A stretch of DNA of 64,000 nucleotides from Planctomycetaceae bacterium (GTDB lineage Bacteria; Planctomycetota; Planctomycetia; Planctomycetales; Planctomycetaceae). Position numbers and translations under genes: made by a program. Location: NCBI GenBank assembly GCA_019636285.1, contig JAHBXV010000009.1:62001-126000 (forward strand). The letters run 5' to 3'. This document shows positions 16,668 to 24,927 of the stretch, in pieces. Numbering within the stretch: the first letter of the stretch is position 1; every line of letters begins with the position of its first letter. The notes below the pieces were generated by a model. It had not been told where the DNA came from. It did not search any database and saw only the letters and a list, made by a program, of their open reading frames with translations.

Positions 16668-17870
16668 CTACTCGGTTCGACGAGTGTTTCCCATGAATCG
16701 CGACCAGCGTCGATCGCTGCTCGACGCTGGCGCCGCCCCCGAGTTATTCGATGCGGCCGCCGACTCGTTCTCGATTCCGAGTTGCCGCCGCTGACGCTCC
16801 AGGGCGTCTTGCGCCTGCCGCAGTTTCATCTGATCGCGTGCAATGCGGGCACGCTCCACCGAGACTTCGATCTCCGCGAGTCGCAGCCGCGATTCCAGTT
16901 CGTCGGCGAGTTGCGTGACACGGTTCGTCAATACTTCCGGAATGGGTGGGAGGCTCGACCAGTCGGGCAGGTGGATTTCTCCACCCGCGAGCCGCTGTCG
17001 CCGGAGCAGGTACGAGATGTACCGATCGCGGTCGTCGATCGCTTCTTCCAGTTGTTCGCGGGAGGCTGCGGAAACTTCGAGCGGCCGTGGAGGCGGTTCT
17101 TCCGGACACTCGACAACCAGTGAGGCCGCTTCTTTCGCCGGTGCGGCGGCGTCCGGCTGCTGCTGCGCGAGCATCCGCTGCTTCAGCGCGGCCCAGGCCC
17201 CGGAGCTTTCGGCATCGAGCTGGGCTTCCGGCCCCTCATTCGCCGCCGCTTCGATTGCCGGACGGACCATCGCGACGGAGGCCTGCGCCACCATGAATGG
17301 CTGATTCAGTTTTTCGTGGATCAGATCCTGCAACGAGGAAATCTGAACCTCGAGACGGCCTAAAACCATGGCCGCCTGCATGTCTTCCCACTGCTGGACG
17401 ACACGGGCCATGTCGTCCAGAACCTGTTTCTGGTCTTCCAGCAGCGCCGGCGGCAGTCCGCCCGCAACGGCCGTGCGCTGGTTCGCTCCCGACCGCTGAA
17501 AACGGTCAAGCTGTTCAGCAGCCAGTTCCAATTGCTCGGTCAACGCCTTGACGAGCTGTTCTTTTTCATCGAGACGCTTCTGCAATTCCGCCGACGGTTC
17601 GGGAGTCGGCGGAACATCCACCCGCTTCGAGTCGGTCTGACCCTTAAACGGCTCCAGACCGGCATTCTTGCCGGTCGAGCCTTGGCCTTTGCGCGAAGCT
17701 GGGGGAACAGACAACGAGTCGGGCACGAGCCGGCCGATCCTTTGTGGCATCTTCCCAAGCCGGGAGATGCACGTTGTACCAAGCTGACAGAGTCCTGCGT
17801 CTCGGAAGCGTAGCTCACAATGTCGACAACGCTTCCGCGCCTCCCCTGACAGGTTGCCGAATCGCGACAC
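16668..17870 (-). CDS. Coiled-coil protein of unknown function, possibly with N-terminal Cys-rich motif
   Basis: Up to 400 residues from a GTG at 17870; the ATG at 17750 would give a 360-residue form. The long form includes CRHCELRF and two further Cys at about residues 29 and 34, a possible zinc-ribbon-like element, and begins only 11 bp after the preceding gene, which favours it. Neither start has a good ribosome site. From about residue 92 the protein is mostly amphipathic helix (ELQKRLDEKEQLVKALTEQL; RLRLAEIEVSVERARIARDQ), broken by Pro/Ala-rich linkers. No signal peptide. Probably a cytosolic structural or scaffold protein. Function not assigned. Confidence 0.6.
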   Translation of the reverse strand: MSRFGNLSGEARKRCRHCELRFRDAGLCQLGTTCISRLGKMPQRIGRLVPDSLSVPPASRKGQGSTGKNAGLEPFKGQTDSKRVDVPPTPEPSAELQKRLDEKEQLVKALTEQLELAAEQLDRFQRSGANQRTAVAGGLPPALLEDQKQVLDDMARVVQQWEDMQAAMVLGRLEVQISSLQDLIHEKLNQPFMVAQASVAMVRPAIEAAANEGPEAQLDAESSGAWAALKQRMLAQQQPDAAAPAKEAASLVVECPEEPPPRPLEVSAASREQLEEAIDDRDRYISYLLRRQRLAGGEIHLPDWSSLPPIPEVLTNRVTQLADELESRLRLAEIEVSVERARIARDQMKLRQAQDALERQRRQLGIENESAAASNNSGAAPASSSDRRWSRFMGNTRRTE

Positions 17871-17881
17871 GAGAGAAGCCG

Positions 17882-18844
17882 TCAGTCGTAGATTTGCGGA
17901 TTAATCACGTTGTTCGGCCGTTCCCCCCGCAAAACCGATAGAATCTGCTCCATGGCCTGGCGGCGCAACGTGGCGAGCGATTCCTCGGAAACAAACGCCG
18001 CATGCGGAGTCACTATGATTCGCTCGTCGAGGTACAGCGGTTGTGTCAGATCGGGTGGCTCCGGGTCAAAGACATCGAGCGCCGCCCCGGCAATCTGCCC
18101 CTGCTCCAGCGCTACCCATAACGCCGCCGAGTCGACGAGCCCGCCACGCGACGTGTTGATGAGGTAGGCCGACGGCTTCATGCGCGCGAATTCGGCCGAA
18201 CTGAACATGTGCTTCGTCTCCGGCGTCAGGGGCGCGTGGAGCGACACGTAGTCCGAGGCATCGAGCAAATGGGGCAGATCGACCATTTTGCACTGCTTCG
18301 CGGGGTCGCGGCCTGATCGCGTGTGAGCGAGCACCCGCAGGCCGAATGCGCGGGCTCGGTGCGCAACGGCCTGTCCGATCCGCCCGAGACCGACCAGTCC
18401 CAGTGTCTGTCCGGACAGGCGGTGCATCGGTGTCGCGGCCGACAGATCGTATTCGCCGCGTTTGGTGCGCCCATGGAAGAATGCGACTCGCCGCGCACAG
18501 GCAAGAAGCAACCCCAGGGTGTGGTCGGCGACTTCTTCCACGCAGTAGTCGGGGACATTGGTGACGGGAATTTTTCGGGCCGTCGCGGCATCGACGGCGA
18601 TGTTGTCGATGCCGATCCCCGTGCGCGCGATCGTTTTCAGGTTTTTCGCGGCCGCGACAACCGGAGAAGTTACTTTCGCCCAGTTCGTGGCGATCGCGGC
18701 GCAGTCAGCGGCCAATCGAGCGAGCGTTGCTTCGTCCGTCGCATCGGCTTCCACCAGTTCCACGCCGTCAGCCGCCAATGTCGCGCGCTCGATATCGGCA
18801 TTGGGCCAGGCGCGGTCGGTCAACAGAACTCGTTGCGGCGACAT
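17882..18844 (-). CDS. D-2-hydroxyacid dehydrogenase, CtBP/SerA-like
   Basis: 320 residues. LKTIARTGIGIDNIAVDAAT and VTNVPDYCVEEVADHTLGLL are the CtBP/phosphoglycerate dehydrogenase substrate-domain motifs. LSGQTLGLVGLGRIGQAVAH (GxGxxG) is the NAD site, SAYLINTSRGGLVDSAAL holds the conserved Arg, AALDVFDPEPPD the Glu, and IIVTPHAAFVSEESL the His. No C-terminal ACT domain, so it lacks serine feedback control. It oxidises a D-2-hydroxyacid or reduces a ketoacid with NAD(H); the exact substrate is uncertain. The coiled-coil gene follows 11 bp downstream; thyX is divergent. Confidence 0.9.
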   Translation of the reverse strand: MSPQRVLLTDRAWPNADIERATLAADGVELVEADATDEATLARLAADCAAIATNWAKVTSPVVAAAKNLKTIARTGIGIDNIAVDAATARKIPVTNVPDYCVEEVADHTLGLLLACARRVAFFHGRTKRGEYDLSAATPMHRLSGQTLGLVGLGRIGQAVAHRARAFGLRVLAHTRSGRDPAKQCKMVDLPHLLDASDYVSLHAPLTPETKHMFSSAEFARMKPSAYLINTSRGGLVDSAALWVALEQGQIAGAALDVFDPEPPDLTQPLYLDERIIVTPHAAFVSEESLATLRRQAMEQILSVLRGERPNNVINPQIYD

Positions 18845-19007
18845 GGCGGGATCCCCTCTGCCCCTCAGAAAAGCGACACGTACTCATCAACGAGACTACG
18901 TGTGTCCCGGCGCGAACTTCAAGGCGAGACAACGATCGATCCGGCGCTCCGTTGTTGCAGCGTCGCGCCGACGGTATCGTGCGCGGGCGAAAGGGAGAGG
19001 AATCAGC

Positions 19008-19904
19008 ATGACGGCGAGTGTGGTTGACGAGCTTCGCTGGCGGAAGTTTTCCGTTCTGAATGACGGCTTCGTGTGTCTGGTGGACGTGATGGGGGACGAT
19101 TCCTCCATCGTCCAGGCGGCGCGGGTCAGCTACGGCGAAGGGACCAAGCGAGTCTCGGACGATCGCACGCTGATTCGCTACTTGCTGCGGCATCGCCACA
19201 CGACTCCCTTCGAGATGGCGGAAGTCAAATTCCTCGTCCGCGTCCCCATGGATTGCTGGCGACAATGGATCCGCCATCGCACGGCGAACGTCAACGAGTA
19301 CAGCACGCGCTACTCGCTGGCGATCGACTCGGCGCAGTCAACGCCACCCGATCAGTGGCGTTCGCAGGCGACGCAGAACCGCCAGGGGAGCGGGGCCGCC
19401 TTGCCCGAAGAAATCGGACGGCAATTGACGCAGGCCGAGGAGGAATTTCAGACTCGCGCGCGCCAACTTTATGAAGAACGCGTCGCCGCCGGTGTCGCCC
19501 GCGAACAGGCCCGCAAAGACCTGCCGCTGGCCACCTACACCGAAGCCTACTGGAAGGTCGATCTGCACAACCTGCTGCACTTTCTCGCCCTGCGGATGGA
19601 CGACCATGCGCAGGAAGAAATCCGGCTGTACGCGACGGCCATTGGCCAGAACATTGTGAAGCCGCTGTTTCCTGTCGTCTGGGAAGCCTTTGAAGACTAT
19701 CGCCTGGGTGGTCAGTTCCTCAGCCGGCTCGATGTGGAAGTCATCCAGCGGCTGACGGCCACGGGCGGCTCGACTCCATTTTCGGAGGAGGAGTTTCTGG
19801 CCGCGCAGGATCCGGCCTGGAAGGATCTGGGACGTAGCCGCGAACGCGATGAGTGCCGCGCGAAACTGGTACGGCTGGGAATGTTGCGGCCCGACATCAC
19901 ATAA
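19008..19904 (+). CDS. thyX: FAD-dependent thymidylate synthase
   Basis: 298 residues from the ATG at 19008, preceded by a near-perfect AAGGGAGAGG ribosome site. The ThyX signature RHRTANVNEYSTR fits RHRxxSxNxxSxR apart from Ala for the first Ser. Family blocks VQAARVSYG, TPFEMAEVKFLVRVPM and DLHNLLHFLALRMDDHAQEE are present. It methylates dUMP to dTMP using methylene-tetrahydrofolate, with FADH2 as reductant. It forms a homotetramer; the C-terminal extension (from about 250) is longer than in the smallest members. It is divergent from the CtBP-like gene. Confidence 0.96.
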   Translation: MTASVVDELRWRKFSVLNDGFVCLVDVMGDDSSIVQAARVSYGEGTKRVSDDRTLIRYLLRHRHTTPFEMAEVKFLVRVPMDCWRQWIRHRTANVNEYSTRYSLAIDSAQSTPPDQWRSQATQNRQGSGAALPEEIGRQLTQAEEEFQTRARQLYEERVAAGVAREQARKDLPLATYTEAYWKVDLHNLLHFLALRMDDHAQEEIRLYATAIGQNIVKPLFPVVWEAFEDYRLGGQFLSRLDVEVIQRLTATGGSTPFSEEEFLAAQDPAWKDLGRSRERDECRAKLVRLGMLRPDIT

Positions 19905-20007
19905 CGAAGTTGGCAGAAGACGGCGAAGTCGAGCCGATCAGACCCGCAATGCTGTCGTGCCAGTTGGCTGTGGCTCTGGAAGCCAGCGAAGATCAGGGTG
20001 AAGCCAC

Positions 20008-20730
20008 ATGGCCAGCGAATCCCTCCCGGACTACACCTTTCCGCCGCTCTGCCGGGTGTCCCTGATCGTCGAGTTGGATGATCTTGTCTCGCCGACTCCG
20101 TTGGCCACGGATGCCTTGCTGACGGCCTTCGGTCCGGAATGGAAGGCGGGCGATGTACCAAGCGGCGGCGAACACGCCATCTTTCAGAGTCTTCTGGAAG
20201 ACCGCCTGTTTCTGTGGACACGGGGATCGGTCACGTACACCTGGGAGGAAACCGACGGCGGACGATACCCCCATTACGAGGCGATCCGAGACGGTTTTGC
20301 CGCGGCCTACGACCAATTCCGGGAAACAGTCGGCGTCGCGGGGGAAGCAACCTCGTGGGCGATCAGCTATACGAACCAATTCCTGCGCGGAACCGTGTGG
20401 CAATCGGAACGGGACTGGCCATTTTGCCGGCTCGTCGCGCTGCCCCCTTCGGTACTCGGCGGGAGGCACAACGTGGCGGATGTCACGATCGATTGGGAGC
20501 TGACAGCTCCTGATTCCGAAGACGCTCTGCATCTGCGTCTGTGGAGCCAATCACCCATTTCCGACGGCGAGTTATTTCTGCAACTGACGGCCAGCGGCCC
20601 CTGCGAACCTGGCCGACCAGCCCTCTTGCAAGCCTTTGATCGCGGCCGACGAACAATCGTCGAGACATTCGCCGAACTGGCAACTCCCGAGGCGAGCGAC
20701 TACTGGGGCCGGCGACCGCGCGGGCGATAG
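20008..20730 (+). CDS. Uncharacterised protein, resembling the TIGR04255 group
   Basis: 240 residues, no signal or membrane segment. It begins with an LPDYTFPPLCRVSLIVELDD strand pattern. The centre has ATSWAISYTNQFLRG and the end reads RRTIVETFAELATPEASDYW then G. The layout (strand-rich first part, a central aromatic [YW]xN motif, and a terminal helix ending in LxTxE...WG) recalls the sporadic TIGR04255 family, often found near accessory or defence genes, whose biochemical role is unknown. This is recognition by pattern only. About 100 bp downstream of thyX on the same strand, so possibly co-transcribed. Confidence 0.5.
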   Translation: MASESLPDYTFPPLCRVSLIVELDDLVSPTPLATDALLTAFGPEWKAGDVPSGGEHAIFQSLLEDRLFLWTRGSVTYTWEETDGGRYPHYEAIRDGFAAAYDQFRETVGVAGEATSWAISYTNQFLRGTVWQSERDWPFCRLVALPPSVLGGRHNVADVTIDWELTAPDSEDALHLRLWSQSPISDGELFLQLTASGPCEPGRPALLQAFDRGRRTIVETFAELATPEASDYWGRRPRGR

Positions 20731-20743
20731 TCGTGCAAAATCA

Positions 20744-20858
20744 GGGTGGCGCGCCCTGAAGGCTCTGCGAAAGGGCGTGGTCTTCATGGGCTGCTCGAAT
20801 CGCACGAGGAAGCGGCGCCCATTACCCACACCCTTCGAAGACTCAGGGCGCGCCACCC
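20744..20858. repeat. 115-bp imperfect hairpin element with 16-bp perfect ends
   Basis: GGGTGGCGCGCCCTGA (20744-20759) is the exact reverse complement of TCAGGGCGCGCCACCC (20843-20858). Inside, cgaaagggcgtgg pairs imperfectly with ccacacccttcg and further inner segments also pair, so almost the whole element folds back on itself. It lies between the converging TIGR04255-like gene and the histidine kinase gene. It encodes nothing convincing. It resembles a non-autonomous palindromic (MITE/REP-like) unit; no target-site duplication was evident. Confidence 0.65.
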
Positions 20859-20880
20859 CACAATCTATCGCATGGCCAAG

Positions 20881-22272
20881 TCATTCCGAGGGACTCGCTT
20901 CGAGAGGTCCGGCTGGAGCGAACTCTTCCTCCCGAGGGGGAGTGAATGGTTCGACGTGCCGCAGCAGGACCGCGAATGTGGTTCCCTGCGGCGTCGAATC
21001 CCGCAGTTCCATCCGTCCGCCGAGATCCTCGATGATCCTGCGACACACAAAAAGTCCGAGCCCCGTTCCGGTGGCCTTCGTCGTGAAATATGGCTGAAAA
21101 ATGCGGTCGCGGTCGTCTACCGCGATACCGGATCCGTTGTCCCGGATTTCAATGGTCAGCCAGCCGTCTTCGAACGACGAGGAAATGTCGATGGTCCCCG
21201 CTTCCTCCGTGGCGTCCATCGCATTCAGGATCAGGTTCAGAAACACCTGCACGAGCTGGTCGCGGACGATTCGAAACGGCGGCACGCCTTCGGCATAGCT
21301 GGTCGAAATGCGTTTCCCTTTGCGACGCTTGTAATATTTGGCAATGCTCAGGGCCGCATCGACCGCCGCATGGACGTCGCACAGCATGGCATCCTTGCTG
21401 GCAGGCCGACTGAAGTCGACCAGTTCGCGCAGCGTTCGCTGAATACGCAACAACTGGTCGTCCACCATCTGCAATCGCTCGGTCGTGTACTGATCGAGCG
21501 CGCGACGATTGAGGAGTTGGACGAGCGAGCTGATGGCCGCCAGCGGGTTGCCCACTTCGTGCGCGATTCCCGCCGCCAGCAGCCCGAATGCGGCCTGCTT
21601 TTCCTGCTGCACCAGGAGCGCCTGCGATTCCTGCAGTTCGCGCGTGCGCCGGGCGATCCGGTCTTCCAGCAGCGCCTGATTGAGCTTGAGTTCCGCGTTG
21701 AGTTTGGTCAATTCCTCTCCGGCAAGTTTCATAATGCCGGCGAACGACACGCAGGCCCAGGTGACCCAGCCAAGCACGACGGGCGTCAGCATCGTCACCG
21801 CCAGCGTATTCGCGTTGACTCCCGCGGTCAGAAACGTCAGGCACAAACAACTGACAATGTGCATTCCACAGGTAATGTATGTGGTGTATGGAGGATAGCG
21901 AATCGCGCAGACCAGCAGCGACAAGACATAATAGAAATGAAAAATGCTGGTCACGCCGGCGTCGAAATAGCACAGCATGCCAATGAACACGGCCTCCATG
22001 GCCGATGTGAACAACGGCCAGGCGCCCAGAAAAACCCACCGCTGGAGATACGCCAGGGTATCAAGCGCCGCGTACAGCGTTCCCAGCCCGAGAATGGCAT
22101 TGAGGGTGAGCTGATTGGCTGATTCGTCCTTGAGATTGACGATCGCGAACCCGACCAGCAGCCCGAACCACCGCAATCGGACCGTGACCGATTGCGCCGC
22201 GCGCGGCACGGATGACGGAGCCTCCGTGGCCGGCGTGCTGATACGACCGAGCATACCCAGGTATGGCGTCAT
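20881..22272 (-). CDS. Membrane sensor histidine kinase
   Basis: 463 residues. Six hydrophobic segments fill residues 30-185 with no extracytoplasmic domain of note. A coiled-coil linker (LNAELKLNQALLEDRIARRT) leads to the H box LLAAGIAHEVGNPLAAISSL, with the phospho-acceptor His at residue 238. The N box is VFLNLILNAMDATEE, G1 is IEIRDNGSGI, the F box is IFQPYFTTK and G2 is GTGLGLFVCRRII, so the kinase core is complete. It would autophosphorylate and pass phosphate to an unknown response regulator; none is encoded nearby. Its ATG overlaps the hpnE stop codon (ATGA), so the two are translationally coupled. Confidence 0.93.
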   Translation of the reverse strand: MTPYLGMLGRISTPATEAPSSVPRAAQSVTVRLRWFGLLVGFAIVNLKDESANQLTLNAILGLGTLYAALDTLAYLQRWVFLGAWPLFTSAMEAVFIGMLCYFDAGVTSIFHFYYVLSLLVCAIRYPPYTTYITCGMHIVSCLCLTFLTAGVNANTLAVTMLTPVVLGWVTWACVSFAGIMKLAGEELTKLNAELKLNQALLEDRIARRTRELQESQALLVQQEKQAAFGLLAAGIAHEVGNPLAAISSLVQLLNRRALDQYTTERLQMVDDQLLRIQRTLRELVDFSRPASKDAMLCDVHAAVDAALSIAKYYKRRKGKRISTSYAEGVPPFRIVRDQLVQVFLNLILNAMDATEEAGTIDISSSFEDGWLTIEIRDNGSGIAVDDRDRIFQPYFTTKATGTGLGLFVCRRIIEDLGGRMELRDSTPQGTTFAVLLRHVEPFTPPREEEFAPAGPLEASPSE

Positions 22273-23822
22273 GACACTTTCGCGGAGGGACGCTGCGAAG
22301 AGTGGGCGGAATCGTCCAATTCGGCGTTCGACACCCGCTCCTCTTCCGGCCAGGCCCAGGGTGGAGGGGCATCGGGCATTGTCTCAACCCCCAGCCCCGG
22401 AAACAGCCAGGTGGCCAGGCGCGAAACCGGCAACTCTTCGGCGACGCAACATTCCGGACGTCCCAGCCGACTGAGAATTTGCTCGGCTGCCAGGTTTCCT
22501 CCGCGCACCGCCCCTTCCATGGTTGCTGGCCAGCCGGTTTGCGTCCAGTCACCCGCGAGCACGAGGTTCTCGATCCCGGTCCCCTGGGTGGGTCGGCAAC
22601 GGTTACTACCCGGTTGAACCGAGAACACGGCGCGGTGCTCGGTAATTTGACGGCTCTTGATGACCACCGCCGCACGGGCTGCTGGAAAGACTCCGGCCAG
22701 TTCCACGAGTACCTGGCGCAGGATTTCACGCTGCGATCGCCCGGCCAGATCGCGGCTGGCAGAGATCACCACCTGGTAATACCAGCCACCGATGCCGTCC
22801 CGCTCTCCGTTATTCGTCGCTTCCAGCAGCGTGCGATTGAACAGCCATTGCGACAACCGCCCAATAAATACCGCGTGGGGCAGATCGGTGATGGGCCGAT
22901 CGAGCCAGATGTGAAGACTGGTGATCGGGGCGGCCTCGAGCCGCGAAGCATCGACAAACGGCGAACGATCCTTCCAGGTGTCAGGCAAGAGGCTCCCCAG
23001 GCGATGCCAGGGGACGGCGAGGACGTAATGGTCGGCAGTCATGGTCCGGCCGTCCTTCAGCCGAACTCCCCCGACCCGCTGCCCGTCAACGAGCACCTTT
23101 TCAACGGGTGATTTGAGCAGCACCTCGCCGCCGCGCGCTTTTAACCACTGAATGACGGGCTCCCCATAAATCTCGCCGAGTTTCGCATCGGGAATTTCCA
23201 CGGTCCACGAGTCGCGATGGCGCAGAAATCCATCGAGAAAAACCTTTCGCGCGGCGCTCACCGTCATGCGGTCCAGCGTTTCGCTCAGGGCGCTCACCAG
23301 CACGACTTCCCAGAACGCCGCAATCGCGGAACACGTTTGACCATGTTGATACAACCATCTGGCAAAGGGCTGGTCGGCAACTGCAGCGGACAATGGGCGC
23401 GCCAGGCTCCGCAATCCCGCCACGACGCGAAGTTTGTCGACGAACGAGAGTTGCTTCATCCAGAACCCGGCCCAGGCCAGATGCAGCGGGCTCGGGCCCG
23501 GCGTCGCATAGAGCCTGGAAACGTGTCCGTCGACGCCAATGAAATACAGCACTTTCTCGCGTCGAAACGAGGATTCGATCCCGACGGTTCGCAAAAGATG
23601 CTTCAGGTTCGTGCAGCATCCCATGCCGACGTGCTGGCAATTGTCGACCAGCATCTTCGTTTCGGGATCCTCGAACGAGCCCGCGCGTCCGCCGAGACGG
23701 GGTTTCGACTCCAGGAGGCGGCACGAGACACCGCGTTCGGAGAGGGCGACGGCCGCGGATATCCCGCCAAGGCCCCCACCAACGATCAACACCGACGGCT
23801 GTTTCGCTTCGCCCGTCGTCAC
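22269..23822 (-). CDS. hpnE: Hydroxysqualene dehydroxylase-like FAD-dependent enzyme
   Basis: About 517 residues from a GTG at 23822 that overlaps the upstream stop (GTGA). VLIVGGGLGGISAAVALSER is the dinucleotide-binding GxGxxG and ends in a Glu-containing strand (RLLESKPRLGGRAGSF), typical of the CrtI/HpnE amine-oxidase-like superfamily. LVDNCQHVGMGCCTNLKHLL, ATMEGAVRGGNLAAEQIL and LVLAGDWTQTGWPATMEGAV are HpnE-type blocks. In hopanoid producers HpnE reduces hydroxysqualene to squalene after HpnC/HpnD. A carotenoid desaturase is the main alternative. The C-terminus carries about 70 extra residues after the FAD motif. HpnC, HpnD and the cyclase are not in the window. Confidence 0.78.
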   Translation of the reverse strand: MTTGEAKQPSVLIVGGGLGGISAAVALSERGVSCRLLESKPRLGGRAGSFEDPETKMLVDNCQHVGMGCCTNLKHLLRTVGIESSFRREKVLYFIGVDGHVSRLYATPGPSPLHLAWAGFWMKQLSFVDKLRVVAGLRSLARPLSAAVADQPFARWLYQHGQTCSAIAAFWEVVLVSALSETLDRMTVSAARKVFLDGFLRHRDSWTVEIPDAKLGEIYGEPVIQWLKARGGEVLLKSPVEKVLVDGQRVGGVRLKDGRTMTADHYVLAVPWHRLGSLLPDTWKDRSPFVDASRLEAAPITSLHIWLDRPITDLPHAVFIGRLSQWLFNRTLLEATNNGERDGIGGWYYQVVISASRDLAGRSQREILRQVLVELAGVFPAARAAVVIKSRQITEHRAVFSVQPGSNRCRPTQGTGIENLVLAGDWTQTGWPATMEGAVRGGNLAAEQILSRLGRPECCVAEELPVSRLATWLFPGLGVETMPDAPPPWAWPEEERVSNAELDDSAHSSQRPSAKVS

Positions 23823-24820
23823 GATGCGGTCGCTTTCGACGGAATTCCTGGAATCCCCGGCCGACTGGTCGCGGGAAATGAGAGTGGCAAGACCACGGCA
23901 GTTCCTGTTCCGGTCGGGGGTTCGGCTGCGGGGTCCGCCGGGACGGGTTCCTTGGAAGCGGGGGTCTCCGGCTCGGGAGTTTTCGGCGCGCGTGCTTTCG
24001 GCGCGGTGCCGCCCTCTACCCGAGACGGCGGCTGGGGAAGTCTCAGGTGGTCGCGAGTCAGTTTGAGCATCTGGTAGTAGGGAACTTCCATGCGAGAGGG
24101 TTCGCCCGCGCGCGCCATGAAGGTTGCCATGCAAAAGTCTCGCGAGGCATATAACAGGTAACGTGCCGCCGGCCGGTCTCCGTTTGCGTACCGTTCGAGA
24201 TGTTCAACCATTGGTTCGAGGGCTTTGCGCGACTTCGTGAGAAAGATTTCCCATTCGGAGTCGGAGACTCCGCGGCGTCTGAGTTCCTCGAATTCCGCGG
24301 TCAATTGTTCGAGTTCCGCGAGATACTTCCGTTCATGAAACTCCCATGGCCAGATCGCGATTCCGAGCGCGACGACTCCCGCGAGAACAGCGATTGCCAG
24401 GAGCGGCTTCAAGATCCAGAGACTCTGTTGCCAGATGGGCACTCGCGCGATTTTTCTCAGGGCAACCGGCAGGCTGTCGTGAATCTCCCACAGGTTGTCG
24501 AGTTTCATCACGCGGACAACGTCGTGCATATCGTTGGAAAGCCCCGCCAGCGCTGTCCGGCCGCCACGGTCCCGAACGACTTGCCCCAGTTGATTCAGTT
24601 CGCCGATCACCACCGACCCGAAGTAATTGCCGTTGCTGAGGTCGACGATCAGATGGCGAATGTCGGGCGATTTGGCCAGCTCGCGAATTCGTGCCAGTTC
24701 GGTGCTCATGGCCGTCGCGCTAAAACCGACCGAATCGCCAGCCGGACGGAGAACAAGCGTTCCTCGCCAGATCTCGAGCGGGTAGGCGACGTGGTGGCGG
24801 CAACTGGCTGGCGTTCTCAT
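23819..24820 (-). CDS. STAS-domain protein with a transmembrane helix and Pro-rich tail
   Basis: 333 residues from the ATG at 24820. Residues ~15-125 form a STAS (anti-sigma-antagonist-like) fold: LEIWRGTLVLRPAGDSVGFS, IRHLIVDLSNGNYFGSVVIG, then ALAGLSNDMHDVVRVMKLDN. The usual DxSxxxxxDSxG loop is altered (DLSNGNYFGSVV), so SpoIIAA-style Ser phosphorylation is uncertain. One membrane helix (LLAIAVLAGVVALGIAIW, about 147-164) follows. A helical domain comes next, then a Pro/Ala/Glu-rich tail. It heads the coupled STAS-hpnE-kinase cluster. The function is probably regulatory or membrane-organising. Confidence 0.7.
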   Translation of the reverse strand: MRTPASCRHHVAYPLEIWRGTLVLRPAGDSVGFSATAMSTELARIRELAKSPDIRHLIVDLSNGNYFGSVVIGELNQLGQVVRDRGGRTALAGLSNDMHDVVRVMKLDNLWEIHDSLPVALRKIARVPIWQQSLWILKPLLAIAVLAGVVALGIAIWPWEFHERKYLAELEQLTAEFEELRRRGVSDSEWEIFLTKSRKALEPMVEHLERYANGDRPAARYLLYASRDFCMATFMARAGEPSRMEVPYYQMLKLTRDHLRLPQPPSRVEGGTAPKARAPKTPEPETPASKEPVPADPAAEPPTGTGTAVVLPLSFPATSRPGIPGIPSKATAS

Positions 24821-24927
24821 CGCGGGCGCCTTTGTGAACCGATGCAAATCAAAGCGAGGACATCATGCGCGACGGATGCAGTTCGCCGGGCAGCAAACCC
24901 AATGTGGACATTTCATTCGCGCGGGCA

